Positions 8,222 through 17,746 of a stretch of DNA of 33,116 nt are shown here, piece after piece. The translations under genes and the position numbers were made by a program. The DNA is from Zhongshania aliphaticivorans. Its GTDB lineage: Bacteria > Pseudomonadota > Gammaproteobacteria > Pseudomonadales > Spongiibacteraceae. Under the pieces are notes generated by a model. It was given only the letters and a program-made list of their open reading frames with translations. It ran no database searches and was not told the DNA's origin. The stretch lies in the NCBI RefSeq assembly GCF_902705855.1, contig NZ_CACSIJ010000017.1, positions 164,308 through 197,423 of the forward strand, given 5' to 3'. Within the stretch, counting starts at the first letter, position 1, and each line of letters begins with the position of its first letter.

Positions 8222-9538
8222 TTAGCGCTGCAAAAACACCGCGCTTTCTACGTGGTGGGTGTGGGGAAACATATCTGCCATTGCCGCATCGACAATGCCA
8301 AAACCCGCCTGCTGCAATACGACTAAATCCCGCGCCAAGGTCGCCGGATCGCAGGATATATACACAATATGGCTTATGGCTTTATTGGCTGCCAACTGTT
8401 CGCACAAGATTTTAGCGCCAGCGCGAGGTGGATCAAGAATCACTTTATGGCAGGCAGCGGGAATAGTAATCGCGGCGACATCAAATAAATCGGCGCAATA
8501 ATACTCCACCGGCAAATTTGCCTCTAAGGCTTGCTGCTTTGCGCTAGCGATCATACTTTCGCCGGCATCAAAGCCCAGCACTTGGGCGCCCGCTTTCGCC
8601 AAGGCCAAGCTGAAATTACCGAGGCCACAGAAGTAATCGCTAATACGTTCACCGGCTTGCGGCGCTAACCAGCGCAAACACAGCTCAATAATCTGCCGAT
8701 TCACAGTCGTATTTACCTGGGTAAAGTCCCCCGGCTGATACCGTAAGGTGAGTGAATCCAGGGTTTGATAATGCAGCGGTAAGTGCGCCCCAATCCACGA
8801 CTGGCCTTTACTTCCCGTCACGCTGTGTAAAAATGCCGGCGCATCAATATCATTGGCCAGTTGCTCACTGCGCTTTAAATCAACAAAGCCTTCTTTTTGA
8901 ATACGTATACCAACACGGCCATCGCGATCTGCACTGAATGACACCTCGCCGCTCGCCTTATCACCAAAATAACGGCATATCGCCTTCCGAGCTTGCGCTA
9001 AAGCAGTATTAATAGGGGCTTCTAACAGCGGACACTTCTCAACACTCACTATTGCGTGACTCGACTTTGCTTTAAATCCTAGCTGACCATTTGCGTAAGC
9101 CAAGCGCGCGCGATGGCGGTACTGCGTTTCTTGGCCTTGAATTACCGCTGGCTCTAAGTAAGTGGCACGCTCGGTATTAATAACTTTTGCTAATCTTGCG
9201 CGTTTATACCCAAGCTGCTCAGCGTAATGTAGATGTTGAAGCTGGCAACCACCGCACTGTTCATATATATCGCAAATCGGCGTTACGCGATCCGTTGATT
9301 TGACAATAACCTCAGCAAGCTCGGCTTCATCAAAACGCTTATGCGATCGACAAATTTGCGCACGCACGATTTCTCCGGGCAGAGCATCTGCGACAAAAAC
9401 CACTTTATTGTTAAAACGGCCAACTCCTCTGCCATCGTCCGCCAAACTGTCAATAGTGAGCTCTATGGCTTGCAAACTCAGTTTAGGCACTACTTTCTTG
9501 GCGGGTTTAAAGGTGTTGATGGCACGGTGCTTAGCCAT
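8222..9538 (-). CDS. rlmD: 23S rRNA (uracil1939-C5)-methyltransferase RlmD
   Basis: Fe-S-containing SAM-dependent enzyme that makes m5U1939 in 23S rRNA. The 438-residue protein has an N-terminal TRAM RNA-binding domain (about 20-80), and iron-sulfur cysteines in CDIYEQCGGC (C89, C95, C98) plus C169 in VEKCP. The SAM motif region is DYFCGLGNFSLALA (301-314). ILDPPRAG is at 367-374 and the catalytic cysteine is C396 in SCDPATLARD. I start it at ATG 9538 (MAKHR), not at a start 48 bases upstream, because this ATG overlaps the stop of the small upstream gene as TAATG, implying coupling. Length and motif order agree with RlmD/RumA rather than RlmC or TrmA. Confidence 0.93.
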   Translation of the reverse strand: MAKHRAINTFKPAKKVVPKLSLQAIELTIDSLADDGRGVGRFNNKVVFVADALPGEIVRAQICRSHKRFDEAELAEVIVKSTDRVTPICDIYEQCGGCQLQHLHYAEQLGYKRARLAKVINTERATYLEPAVIQGQETQYRHRARLAYANGQLGFKAKSSHAIVSVEKCPLLEAPINTALAQARKAICRYFGDKASGEVSFSADRDGRVGIRIQKEGFVDLKRSEQLANDIDAPAFLHSVTGSKGQSWIGAHLPLHYQTLDSLTLRYQPGDFTQVNTTVNRQIIELCLRWLAPQAGERISDYFCGLGNFSLALAKAGAQVLGFDAGESMIASAKQQALEANLPVEYYCADLFDVAAITIPAACHKVILDPPRAGAKILCEQLAANKAISHIVYISCDPATLARDLVVLQQAGFGIVDAAMADMFPHTHHVESAVFLQR

Positions 9539-9852
9539 TAGCGCAGGGCCTTTGTTGGAATAAATTGCTGGTACTGAGCAAGGCACTCTTGCTTGCGCTG
9601 TGCCAATGCATGCTGCTCAGCTTGGGTTTGTGCTGCAGTTTTTCCCACTTCGTCACAGGGTAGCTTTGCAAATACAGCTTGATGGCCTTCCGTCCGCATA
9701 TGCGGTGCCAGCTTAACGACAGGCAAGTCGTCTACGTCATCGGCATAAACGGCTGTGATATTTAGCGCCAGCCATAAAAAGCCGCACACAGCGGCGCGCA
9801 TCGAGCAATTAATACGCAGTTGATTACATAGGCGGATTGGATTTCGGCTCAC
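9538..9852 (-). CDS. Small exported protein of unknown function
   Basis: Hypothetical protein of 104 residues read from GTG 9852, or 87 residues from ATG 9801. The hydrophobic stretch AAVCGFLWLALNITAVYA followed by DD looks like a signal peptide with cleavage after VYA, leaving a polar mature part of about 66 residues with two cysteines and a Gln/Ala-rich region. The GTG has a GGGGA about ten bases upstream but gives an unusually long n-region; the ATG gives a normal signal peptide but has no clear Shine-Dalgarno. The stop overlaps the rlmD start. I do not recognise a family; the periplasm is the inferred location. Confidence 0.6.
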   Translation of the reverse strand: MSRNPIRLCNQLRINCSMRAAVCGFLWLALNITAVYADDVDDLPVVKLAPHMRTEGHQAVFAKLPCDEVGKTAAQTQAEQHALAQRKQECLAQYQQFIPTKALR

Positions 9853-9915
9853 TCGGCAATATTCCCCTGAATTTCGCGGTATTTTACCTGCCTTGCGCAG
9901 TGCTGGATATTTAAT

Positions 9916-9924
9916 TGGTATACT
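9916..9924 (+). promoter_or_regulatory. Extended -10 promoter candidate for aroF
   Basis: TGGTATACT matches the extended -10 pattern TGnTATAAT with one mismatch. It would start transcription about 50 bases before the aroF ATG at 9982. No good -35 hexamer is seen at 17 bases spacing, which extended -10 promoters tolerate. Predicted by eye only. Confidence 0.4.
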
Positions 9925-9981
9925 TTTACGTTAGAATGGTCAGCTGAATTGCGTTTATATGTATCCGAAACCGGAAGTATT

Positions 9982-11055
9982 ATGTCTAACACTATAATTG
10001 AAAATGTAAATGTTGATGCGCAGGAGGTCCTTATCACCCCTGCCGCATTAAAAGCAGCTCTTCCTATGAGCGATGCTGCCAAGGAAGTTATTTCACTGGG
10101 CCGTGAAACTGTCAGAAATATTCTAGACGGTAAAGACCACCGCATGTTTGTGGTTGTGGGCCCCTGCTCCATCCACGACGTTGATGCCGCGATGGACTAT
10201 GCCCGTCGTTTAAAAGCCCTAGCAGATGAGGTTAGCGACACGCTAGTAATCATTATGCGGGTGTATTTTGAAAAGCCGCGCACTACCGTCGGCTGGAAAG
10301 GTTTGATCAATGACCCATATTTAAATGACACCTTCAAAATTGAAGATGGTTTACATATTGGCCGTAAATTGCTGCTTGATATCAGCGAGCTTGGCTTGCC
10401 GACGTCGACTGAAGCCTTAGACCCCATTTCACCACAGTACTTACAAGATTGTATTTCTTGGTCAGCGATTGGTGCACGCACCACAGAATCGCAAACCCAC
10501 CGCGAAATGGCGAGTGGTCTGTCTTCTGCTGTTGGTTTTAAAAACGGCACTGACGGCGGCTTAACCGTGGCGTTGAATGCCATTGGCTCTGCTGTAAATC
10601 CCCACCGTTTTCTGGGTATAAATGGCGACGGTCAAGTTGCAGTTATTCATACCCGCGGCAATGCCTACACCCACATTGTGTTACGTGGTGGCAGCCAAGG
10701 CCCTAACTACGATTCTGTGCACATTAAATTATGCGAAGCAGAATTAGATAAATCAGGCATTCCGCTAAATATTATGGTGGATACCAGCCACGCTAACTCT
10801 AGTAAACAGCCGTCGCTGCAGCCTTTGGTCATTGAAAACGTAACGAATCAAGTCATTGAAGGCAACACCTCAATTATTGGCTTAATGATTGAAAGCAATA
10901 TCAATGCTGGCAACCAAAGCATTCCGGAAGACCTGTCTAAACTAGCTTACGGTGTGTCGGTTACTGACGGCTGCATCGGCTGGGAAGAGACGGAAACTGC
11001 ACTGCGCACTATGCGTGAACGCTTAAAAGAAGTTTTGCCAAGCCGCAAACGATAA
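9982..11055 (+). CDS. aroF: 3-deoxy-7-phosphoheptulonate synthase, AroF type (class I)
   Basis: First enzyme of the shikimate pathway, condensing phosphoenolpyruvate with erythrose 4-phosphate to DAHP in the cytoplasm. The 357-residue protein has GPCSIHD at 60-66 (C62 is the expected metal ligand), YFEKPRTTVGWKG, GARTTESQTHREMASG and FKNGTDG. From TEALDP through SWSAIGARTTESQTHREMASGLS to PHRFxGINxxGQVA it resembles E. coli AroF, the tyrosine-sensitive isozyme, more than AroG or AroH; the feedback effector is inferred from this resemblance. ATG 9982 follows GGAAG at 9973-9977, so I reject the TTG 33 bases upstream. Strong hairpins follow the stop. Confidence 0.92.
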   Translation: MSNTIIENVNVDAQEVLITPAALKAALPMSDAAKEVISLGRETVRNILDGKDHRMFVVVGPCSIHDVDAAMDYARRLKALADEVSDTLVIIMRVYFEKPRTTVGWKGLINDPYLNDTFKIEDGLHIGRKLLLDISELGLPTSTEALDPISPQYLQDCISWSAIGARTTESQTHREMASGLSSAVGFKNGTDGGLTVALNAIGSAVNPHRFLGINGDGQVAVIHTRGNAYTHIVLRGGSQGPNYDSVHIKLCEAELDKSGIPLNIMVDTSHANSSKQPSLQPLVIENVTNQVIEGNTSIIGLMIESNINAGNQSIPEDLSKLAYGVSVTDGCIGWEETETALRTMRERLKEVLPSRKR

Positions 11056-11076
11056 GCGCTTTCTGTATGAGTGATC

Positions 11077-11101
11077 AAAGCGCCTTCGGGCGCTTTTTTT
11101 T
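11077..11101 (+). terminator. Rho-independent terminator of aroF
   Basis: Arms AAAGCGCC and GGCGCTTT close an 8-bp stem on a stable TTCG tetraloop, followed directly by a T-run. It lies 22 bases after the aroF stop. Confidence 0.92.
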
Positions 11102-11163
11102 GCCTATAAGATGACTAAGATAAAATCTGTTTTGTGCTGAGCTGCGTATAGCGTGTGCTTCAC

Positions 11164-11185
11164 AACCATAATGCATGGTTTTTTT
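11164..11185 (+). terminator. Second hairpin with T-tract downstream of aroF
   Basis: Arms AACCAT and ATGGTT around a 5-base loop, then five further T. It is weaker than its neighbours and sits immediately before a third hairpin. Confidence 0.5.
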
Positions 11186-11210
11186 GCCCCTAAAACTAGG
11201 GGCTTTTTTT
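11186..11210 (+). terminator. Third hairpin terminator downstream of aroF
   Basis: Arms GCCCCTA and TAGGGGC with loop AAAC form a 7-bp stem followed by seven T. With the two upstream hairpins it makes a tandem terminator array on the plus strand, 33 bases before the end of the converging EEP gene. The T-tract orientation does not suit the minus-strand gene. Confidence 0.8.
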
Positions 11211-11242
11211 CTGAAGCCGTCCCAATCTTGAATTTTCAGTAA

Positions 11243-11980
11243 TTAAATATGTAGCTTTAGCTCGGCATATAAAGCGCAGTGGTCAGACAATGATCGCCAA
11301 GGTTCGCCATTTAGGCGCTTGGCCGTGACCGCATTAAACCCTCTAAAATAGATTCTATCTAAGCGTAGTACCGGTCGTTTTGCAGGGAAGGTTTTTGCGA
11401 GTTTGCCGTTAACTTGTACTGACGCTTCGCGTAATTTTAAGCTGTGTTTAAAGCGTAAATGTAAGGAGCCACTCCAGTCATTAAAGTCGCCGGCAATAAT
11501 TAGCGGCGCGCCCGCGGGAATTTTGTCCTCAATAACGGCCATCAAACGTTTGAATTGTTGATGCCGCTCCCAGCCCAGTAGTCCCATGTGCACGCAAATA
11601 ACGTAGATACCCGGCTCTATTATGCTGAGTAGTAAGCCTCGCTGTGAGCGTGGGTATAGCGAGATATCAATATTCTCGCTGGCAATAATAGGGTATTTGC
11701 TGAGTATGGCGTTGCCGTGATGGCCGTGGTCGTAAACCGCATTTTTGCCGTAGGAAAAATGCGGCCAGACCGTGTCGGCTAGGAATTCAAATTGGCTTTC
11801 ATCAATCCAGCCGTCAATCTGCGAAGCGTGTTGGCTGTTTTCGCCAACCACTTCTTGTAAAAAAACCACTTCAGCATCAACGCTGCGGATACTTTCGCGG
11901 ATTTGCTTGAGTAAAAATTGTCGGTTAGCGGAGCAAAAGCCCTTGTGTACGTTGTACGACAGCACGCGTAATACCGACAT
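11243..11980 (-). CDS. Endonuclease/exonuclease/phosphatase (EEP) family protein
   Basis: Metal-dependent phosphodiesterase/phosphatase fold protein of 245 residues with the full EEP active-site set: SYNVH (N10), LQEV (E43), GDFNDW (D165, N167), RLDRIY (D208) and SDHCA (D233, H234). No signal peptide is seen. YbhP-like relatives lie next to cardiolipin synthase genes, but none is present here, so the substrate (phospholipid, nucleic acid or other) is open. A good AGGAG precedes the ATG at 11980. It is the last gene of a minus-strand run after the YchJ-like gene, 8 bases upstream. No terminator for it is obvious. Confidence 0.87.
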   Translation of the reverse strand: MSVLRVLSYNVHKGFCSANRQFLLKQIRESIRSVDAEVVFLQEVVGENSQHASQIDGWIDESQFEFLADTVWPHFSYGKNAVYDHGHHGNAILSKYPIIASENIDISLYPRSQRGLLLSIIEPGIYVICVHMGLLGWERHQQFKRLMAVIEDKIPAGAPLIIAGDFNDWSGSLHLRFKHSLKLREASVQVNGKLAKTFPAKRPVLRLDRIYFRGFNAVTAKRLNGEPWRSLSDHCALYAELKLHI

Positions 11981-11988
11981 TTAAACTC

Positions 11989-12453
11989 CTATTCTGGATG
12001 GCATTTCTTTAACTTACGACCACTGCCACACCAACAAGGTTCGTTTCTAGTTAAGGATATGGGCGGTAAAATATCGCCATCCACATAAAACCAGCGACCC
12101 TCTTCAAAAATGAATCGCGAGCGCTCGTGGAGCTGCCCACCTGCGTCGCCCTCTAAATAGAATGCCGCGAACTCAACTTCAGCAGTTTGCTGAGCACTCT
12201 TACCTTGCTGGCTGCGAATGACCTTTAGTGAACGCCACTCGGTGTTGCCAAAGCTACGTATTAGCGCCTTTTTACTTTCCTTGGCCCGAGCATCTTTATG
12301 CAAGGTGGCAAGTAAGTACTCTGGATCTTTAAGGCAAAAAGCGCTAAACCGAGACCGCATCAGCGCTTCTGCATTTGGCGCCGCATTGGCGCCACTTAAG
12401 TACGTATTACAGCAATCGTTAAACTGAATAGCGCTGCCACAGTAGCAAAGCAT
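11989..12453 (-). CDS. ychJ: YchJ family SEC-C motif protein
   Basis: Protein of 154 residues matching the YchJ/UPF0225 layout (E. coli YchJ is about 152). An N-terminal SEC-C zinc motif CYCGSAIQFNDCC is followed by a central NTF2-like domain (about 30-130) and a C-terminal SEC-C motif PCWCGSGRKLKKCH. SEC-C motifs bind zinc and often mediate contact with ribosomes or SecB-type partners; YchJ itself has no firm function. I chose the ATG at 12453 because it directly precedes the first SEC-C motif and gives the family length. A start 63 bases upstream would run into the thioesterase gene. The gap to that gene is 5 bases. Confidence 0.88.
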   Translation of the reverse strand: MLCYCGSAIQFNDCCNTYLSGANAAPNAEALMRSRFSAFCLKDPEYLLATLHKDARAKESKKALIRSFGNTEWRSLKVIRSQQGKSAQQTAEVEFAAFYLEGDAGGQLHERSRFIFEEGRWFYVDGDILPPISLTRNEPCWCGSGRKLKKCHPE

Positions 12454-12458
12454 GGCGC

Positions 12459-12884
12459 TTAAGATTCGCTTGTTGTTTCTGGCGGGCGCACATCGCTGAT
12501 GTCTGTCGCTTCCCAATCACTTGGCAGTGCAGTAGATTTTCTGGTTTCCCGATCAAAGCCAACCAATATGGTCTGACAGGTAGTAGCTAGCTCGCCATTG
12601 GCATAGATATGATGCTCAATCGTCATGCTTTTGGTGCCCATTTTGGAACACCACGTATCAACGATAACGGTGTTATCAAAGCAAATCTCGCGAAGCATAT
12701 CCATTTTTACGCTGGCAACAACGTGTGAGGGATTAACTCGTTCGCTAATCTTGGAAATGTTTCTAAAAAAAGTCACCCGCGCTAAATCAAAATATTGGGC
12801 GTAATAACTATTTGATACGTGTCCGAGGATATCAAGATCAGAAAATCGCACCTGAATTTCAGTGCGTGAATGTGGTAACTGCAT
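12459..12884 (-). CDS. Hotdog-fold acyl-CoA thioesterase (4HBT family)
   Basis: Cytoplasmic thioesterase of 141 residues. RFSDLDILGHVSNSYYAQYFDLAR near residues 13-36 fits the 4HBT/YbgC-like active-site helix, where one of the Asp residues (D16 or D18) is the likely catalytic residue and the GHVxN turn is characteristic. The rest (VKMDMLREICFDN, MTIEHHIYANGELATTCQTILVGFD) follows the hotdog sheet pattern. AGGAAAA precedes the ATG at 12884. It is packed with the YchJ-like and EEP genes in one minus-strand run; nfuA lies 71 bases upstream on the same strand. Acyl substrate unknown. Confidence 0.88.
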   Translation of the reverse strand: MQLPHSRTEIQVRFSDLDILGHVSNSYYAQYFDLARVTFFRNISKISERVNPSHVVASVKMDMLREICFDNTVIVDTWCSKMGTKSMTIEHHIYANGELATTCQTILVGFDRETRKSTALPSDWEATDISDVRPPETTSES

Positions 12885-12955
12885 AATATGTTTTCCTGGA
12901 GAGCCAGCCCCGTCTTACGAGTACTGGCTTTTTGATGCGCTAACGATGGCGTTTT

Positions 12956-13558
12956 CTATTTAAAGTACGCATTTTCGGTATTGCTGTGATCGGTACTGTC
13001 TTTGACGCCGGCTAGACCCGGTACTTTTTCAATCAGGGTCTTTTCAACACCTTCTTTGAGCGTAACGTCAACCATGCCGCAACCTTGGCAACCACCGCCA
13101 AACTTCAAGATGGCAAAGTTGTCATCGGTAAGCTCTAGTAAAGATACCTCGCCACCGTGGGCTGCCAATGAGGGGTTCACCTCGTTGTACAGTACATAGT
13201 TAACTTGATCTTCCAAGGGACTGTTTGCATCGACTCTGGGTAAGCGCGCATTGGGTGCTTTGATTGTGAGCTGGCCGCCCATACGATCTTTAGAGTAATC
13301 GATAAACGCTTCGTCTAAGAAAGGAATGCTACGCCCTTCAATGTAAGCTTTGAATTTGGGGTAGTCGCGCACCTCATCATTATCGGTCATATCGCCATCG
13401 CGGCAATAAGCGATACAGGTCTCGGCTTTCGGCGTACCTGGCTGTGTGATGAACACCCGCACGCCAATCACGTCTTCCTGCTTGCTTAAAAGATCCGCAA
13501 GGTAGTCTTGGGCAGACTCGGTGATCGTCAAATTAACGGCTGTTTGCTCTGTTGACAT
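12956..13558 (-). CDS. nfuA: Fe-S cluster carrier protein NfuA
   Basis: Iron-sulfur carrier that delivers [4Fe-4S] clusters to apo-enzymes. The 200-residue protein has a degenerate A-type carrier domain at residues 1-100 ([24 protein letters not shown]) and a C-terminal Nfu domain with [14 protein letters not shown], where C157 and C160 bind the bridging cluster in the homodimer. E. coli NfuA is 191 residues. I chose the ATG at 13558, which follows AGAGG, over a start 42 bases upstream. It is divergent from metH. Possible clients in this window are RlmD, CysI and ETF-QO; that link is inferred. Confidence 0.93.
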   Translation of the reverse strand: MSTEQTAVNLTITESAQDYLADLLSKQEDVIGVRVFITQPGTPKAETCIAYCRDGDMTDNDEVRDYPKFKAYIEGRSIPFLDEAFIDYSKDRMGGQLTIKAPNARLPRVDANSPLEDQVNYVLYNEVNPSLAAHGGEVSLLELTDDNFAILKFGGGCQGCGMVDVTLKEGVEKTLIEKVPGLAGVKDSTDHSNTENAYFK

Positions 13559-13708
13559 AATAACCTCTGTATATCTCGCTGTTTTGCCAAACAATTTCAA
13601 TGCTGGGCCGTGTATCTGTTAGAATTACGTAGTTTACCACGAAGCCCTTTCCGGCCACAGTCCGAGACGCGCTTTAGCACTTTAATTGTTTCATATATCA
13701 GGATATTC

Positions 13709-16700
13709 ATGAGCCAGTCCACCACCCGCATCACGCAACTTACTCAAGCCCTTCAAAACCGAATTCTGGTGATCGATGGCGCGATGGGTAGCTTGATTCA
13801 AAGCTATAAGCTTGAGGAAATGGATTATCGTGGATCACGCTTTGCAGACTTTCATAAGGATTTGAAGGGAAATAACGATCTGCTAACACTGACTCGGCCA
13901 GATGTTATTCGCGAAATCCACCAAGCCTATCTCGACTCTGGCGCCGACGTTATCGAGACCAATACCTTTAACTCCACCGTCGTAGCCCAAGACGATTACG
14001 AGCTGGGTGACATTGCGGAAGAGCTTAACCGCGCCGGCGCCGCCTTGGCCCGCGAAGTCGCGGATGCGGAAACCGCCAAGAACCCCGACAAACCGCGCTT
14101 TGTAGCTGGAGTGATTGGACCGACCCCACGTACCGCGTCTATATCGCCGGATGTAAACGATCCCGGCGCCCGCAATATCAATTTCGACCAGTTGGTTGAA
14201 AATTACTACGCTGCTACTCGCGGTCTTATTGACGGCGGCGCCGACATTCTCATGATTGAGACGGTGTTCGACAGCCTTAACGCGAAGGCTGCGGTCTACG
14301 CGGTACTACAATATTTTGAAGACAGCGGTAAAAAGCTGCCGATTATGATTTCGGTGACCTTTCCCGATACCAGCGGCCGCACCCTGTCAGGCCAAACGCC
14401 AACGGCCTTTTGGAATTCTATCGCACATGCCAAGCCATTGATCATCGGCACCAATTGTGGTCGTAGATTCAGTGAGATACGTCCATTTGTTGAAGAGCTT
14501 TGTGAGGCGTCAGATTGCTATTTCAGCGGCCACTTTAACGCTGGGCTACCAAATGAATTTGGCGAATACGACGAAACACCTGAAGATATGCACGGTGAAC
14601 TCAAAGAGTTTGCGCAGCGCGGCTTCCTTAATTTAGTTGGCGGTTGCTGCGGCACCACACCCGCTCACATCAAAGCGATTGGCGAGGCGATGGACGGTAT
14701 TGCGCCACGCCCGCTACCAACACGCGAGCCAATTTGTCGCTTAGCAGGGCTGGAACCTTTCCATATTTCCCCAGATTCCTTATTCGTGAACGTGGGCGAA
14801 CGCTGTAACGTTACCGGCTCTGCCGCGTTCAAACGCTTGATTCTGGAAAACGATTACGACGCCGCCCTCTCGGTTGCGCGTCAGCAGGTGGAGAACGGCG
14901 CCCAAGTTATCGACATCAATATGGATGAAGGGATGCTCGATGCAAAAAATGCCATCGTCACCTTCTTAAATTTGGTTGCCGCAGAACCTGATATTTGCCG
15001 TGTGCCTATTATGGTCGACTCGTCCAAATGGGATGTGATTGAGGCTGGCTTAAAATGTATTCAAGGTAAGCCCATAGTTAACTCGATATCGCTAAAAGAA
15101 GGCGAACAAGAATTCCGTGAGCGTGCTCGCTCCTGCTTAAAATATGGCGCGGCGGTAGTCGTCATGGCCTTTGACGAAGACGGCCAAGCAGACACTTTTG
15201 AACGCAAAGCGAATATCTGTAAGCGCAGCTACGATATTTTGGTCGACGAAATTGGCTTTCCGCCCCAAGACATTATTTTTGACCCTAATATATTCGCCGT
15301 TGCGACGGGTATAGACGAGCATAATAATTATGCTGTCGACTTCATCGAAGCCACCGCCTACATCAAAAAGTCACTGCCTCATGCGATGGTGTCAGGTGGC
15401 GTATCGAACGTGTCGTTCTCTTTCCGTGGCAATAACGCGGTTCGTGAAGCAATACATTCGGTCTTCCTCTATCACGCGATTAAAGCCGGCATGGACATGG
15501 GGATTGTAAATGCCAGCCAGCTGGCTATTTATGACGATCTACCAGCAGAGCTGAAGGAGCACGTTGAAGACGTGATTCTCAATCGCCGCGACGATAGCAC
15601 CGAGCGACTGTTAAATATTGCGGATAAGTATAAGGGCGACGGCAGTACCGCCGAGAACAAAGAAGACCTTAGCTGGCGCGAGCTACCCGTTAATAAGCGG
15701 ATTGAACACGCACTGGTAAAAGGGATTTCAACGTATATAGAAGAAGATGCCGAGGCCGCCCGCGCGGCCGCCGTAAAGCCTATCGATGTTATCGAAGGTG
15801 CTTTAATGGACGGCATGAATGTGGTCGGCGACCTGTTCGGCGACGGCAAAATGTTTTTACCACAGGTAGTTAAATCTGCCCGGGTTATGAAACAAGCCGT
15901 TGCCTACCTCAATCCGTTTATTGAAGCAGGCAAAGAAGTTGGCGCCAAAGCCAACGGCAAAGTATTAATGGCAACGGTGAAAGGCGATGTGCACGATATC
16001 GGCAAAAATATCGTTGGCGTTGTCCTCCAGTGTAATAACTTCGAGGTTATCGACCTTGGGGTTATGGTGTCTTGCGACAAAATTTTAGAAGCAGCCAAAC
16101 GCGAGAATGTCGACATTATTGGTTTAAGTGGACTGATCACGCCGTCCTTAGATGAAATGGTTCACGTTGCTAGCGAAATGGAGCGCCTCGGTTTCACCAT
16201 CCCGTTGATGATTGGCGGCGCCACCACATCTAAGGCCCATACTGCGGTTAAAATTGAACCCAAGTATAAAAATGACGCCACAGTCTACGTGCCGGACGCA
16301 TCACGCAGTGTTGCGGTAGCAACTCAGCTTATTAGCAAAGATTTAAAAGCGCCCTTTGTTGCCGCAAGAAAAGACGAGTACGAGCGCGTTCGTGCACGCC
16401 GCGCCGGTAATCAGGGCAAAAAGCGCTTACATAGCTACCAAGCGGCCTGCGACCTTGCTTTTAAATGGGATTGGGACAACTACACTCCGCCTACACCGAC
16501 GTTTTTGGGCACACGCACCTTCACCGACTATCCATTGGAAGAATTGCGTGAAACCATCGACTGGACGCCGTTTTTTATCTCTTGGGGGTTGGCGGGAAAA
16601 TATCCCAAAATCTTGAAGGATGAGGTGGTTGGTGAGGCCGCTCGCAACCTGTTTGACGACGCGCAAAAAATGCTAGACCACCTAATTAACGACAAGCTAC

Positions 16701-17407
16701 TTCAAGCCAATGGCGTTATTGGTTTTTGGCCTGCGCGCCGCTCAGGTAGCGATGATGTCGCGGTATTTGATCCGAATACCAAAGAGCAACTTGCCACACT
16801 ACATCATCTTCGCCAACAGGCCCAAAAGCCAGATGACAAACCGCAAATGAGTTTGGCCGATTATATTGCGCCAGAAGATAGCGGCATCACTGACTACGTT
16901 GGTGGCTTTGCGGTCACCACTGGTTTGGGTGCTGACGAACTTGCAACGCAATATATTAAAGACAACGATGATTACAATTCCATCATGGTTAAGGCGCTGG
17001 CAGATCGTCTAGCAGAGTCTTTCGCAGAAACTTTGCATCGCCGAGTTCGCAAAGAATTCTGGCATTACGCTCCAGATGAAGAATTGACCAACGAGCAGCT
17101 AATTAAAGAAGGTTATCAGGGGATTCGTCCGGCACCAGGCTACCCAGCCTGCCCGGATCACACCGAAAAGACCACGCTATTTAATTTATTAGATGCGACC
17201 AATGAAACCGGCATTGTGCTCACTGAGCATTTAGCGATGCACCCCGCCGCCGCGGTAAGTGGTTTTTACTACTCTCATCCCGCGTCACGGTATTTCGCCG
17301 TTGGGCGTATTGGCAAAGATCAAGTCGCTTCGATCGCCAAGCGTAAAGGCATGGAGATGACGGCAATGGAACGCTGGTTATCGCCGACCTTGGACTATGA
17401 TCCCTAG
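13709..17407 (+). CDS. metH: Cobalamin-dependent methionine synthase MetH
   Basis: Transfers a methyl group from 5-methyltetrahydrofolate via cobalamin to homocysteine, making methionine. It is full length at 1232 residues (E. coli 1227). Domains in order: homocysteine-binding (about 15-330, zinc ligands C250 and the GGCCGTTP pair C313/C314), pterin-binding (about 358-625, from [13 protein letters not shown]), B12 cap (about 650-745), B12-binding with GDVHDIGK (H762 is the lower axial ligand) and the SAM-binding activation domain with [12 protein letters not shown] from R1140. ATG 13709 follows CAGGA; an upstream in-frame start would add 33 residues with no homology. Unusual: the segment after C250 reads GRRF where this loop is normally ALG-like, and HFNAGLPN replaces HPNAGLPN. 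No riboswitch was recognised upstream. Confidence 0.96.
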   Translation: MSQSTTRITQLTQALQNRILVIDGAMGSLIQSYKLEEMDYRGSRFADFHKDLKGNNDLLTLTRPDVIREIHQAYLDSGADVIETNTFNSTVVAQDDYELGDIAEELNRAGAALAREVADAETAKNPDKPRFVAGVIGPTPRTASISPDVNDPGARNINFDQLVENYYAATRGLIDGGADILMIETVFDSLNAKAAVYAVLQYFEDSGKKLPIMISVTFPDTSGRTLSGQTPTAFWNSIAHAKPLIIGTNCGRRFSEIRPFVEELCEASDCYFSGHFNAGLPNEFGEYDETPEDMHGELKEFAQRGFLNLVGGCCGTTPAHIKAIGEAMDGIAPRPLPTREPICRLAGLEPFHISPDSLFVNVGERCNVTGSAAFKRLILENDYDAALSVARQQVENGAQVIDINMDEGMLDAKNAIVTFLNLVAAEPDICRVPIMVDSSKWDVIEAGLKCIQGKPIVNSISLKEGEQEFRERARSCLKYGAAVVVMAFDEDGQADTFERKANICKRSYDILVDEIGFPPQDIIFDPNIFAVATGIDEHNNYAVDFIEATAYIKKSLPHAMVSGGVSNVSFSFRGNNAVREAIHSVFLYHAIKAGMDMGIVNASQLAIYDDLPAELKEHVEDVILNRRDDSTERLLNIADKYKGDGSTAENKEDLSWRELPVNKRIEHALVKGISTYIEEDAEAARAAAVKPIDVIEGALMDGMNVVGDLFGDGKMFLPQVVKSARVMKQAVAYLNPFIEAGKEVGAKANGKVLMATVKGDVHDIGKNIVGVVLQCNNFEVIDLGVMVSCDKILEAAKRENVDIIGLSGLITPSLDEMVHVASEMERLGFTIPLMIGGATTSKAHTAVKIEPKYKNDATVYVPDASRSVAVATQLISKDLKAPFVAARKDEYERVRARRAGNQGKKRLHSYQAACDLAFKWDWDNYTPPTPTFLGTRTFTDYPLEELRETIDWTPFFISWGLAGKYPKILKDEVVGEAARNLFDDAQKMLDHLINDKLLQANGVIGFWPARRSGSDDVAVFDPNTKEQLATLHHLRQQAQKPDDKPQMSLADYIAPEDSGITDYVGGFAVTTGLGADELATQYIKDNDDYNSIMVKALADRLAESFAETLHRRVRKEFWHYAPDEELTNEQLIKEGYQGIRPAPGYPACPDHTEKTTLFNLLDATNETGIVLTEHLAMHPAAAVSGFYYSHPASRYFAVGRIGKDQVASIAKRKGMEMTAMERWLSPTLDYDP

Positions 17408-17463
17408 GCGCTAGATTTAATAATGGGTATGACGTAAATCAAATACAGCAAGGGTAAAGTAAG

Positions 17464-17673
17464 ATGGATCAACAACAAGACAAAATGAAAAAACCAGGCC
17501 CCTTAGCCGTAATCGGAAGCATTATATCGGCCGCCTTTGGCGTACAAAGTAGCCGAAATCGAGAGCGTGACTTCACCCACGGCCGCTTCCGAAACTACGT
17601 TATTACCGCCATTATTTTTGTAGGCGTATTTATCGCAACTGTGTTTACCGTTGTACAGATTGTGTTGAAATAA
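17464..17673 (+). CDS. DUF2970 family small membrane protein
   Basis: Small inner-membrane protein of 69 residues. GVQSSRNRERDFTHG at about 26-40 is the conserved DUF2970 signature, preceded by an amphipathic VIGSIISAAF segment and followed by one transmembrane helix (about 45-67). It lies 56 bases after metH on the same strand with a GGG-containing ribosome site, so it could be read from the metH transcript, and it is followed by a strong terminator. The function of this family is not known. Confidence 0.85.
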   Translation: MDQQQDKMKKPGPLAVIGSIISAAFGVQSSRNRERDFTHGRFRNYVITAIIFVGVFIATVFTVVQIVLK

Positions 17674-17698
17674 AAAGGACCAATACCAATGTACACAC

Positions 17699-17730
17699 AT
17701 AAAAAAAGCCGCATCAGCGGCTTTTTTTAT
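17699..17730. terminator. Bidirectional terminator
   Basis: Twelve-base arms (AAAAAAAGCCGC and its complement) around loop ATCA give a GC core flanked by A-run and T-run on both strands. It therefore serves both the metH/DUF2970 unit on plus and the small minus-strand gene at 17747-17866. Confidence 0.92.
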
Positions 17731-17746
17731 GTCGATATTTTACAAA

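Noticed and set aside
12902-12933. Hairpin AGCCAG/CTGGCT between nfuA and the thioesterase as a terminator
   Set aside because: The T-run is on the plus strand while both neighbouring genes are on the minus strand, and the loop is long.
13559-13708. Possible riboswitch or MetJ/MetR site in front of metH
   Set aside because: I looked for SAH, SAM and cobalamin riboswitch-like conserved blocks and for repeated AGACGTCT boxes and saw none; the region is also short.
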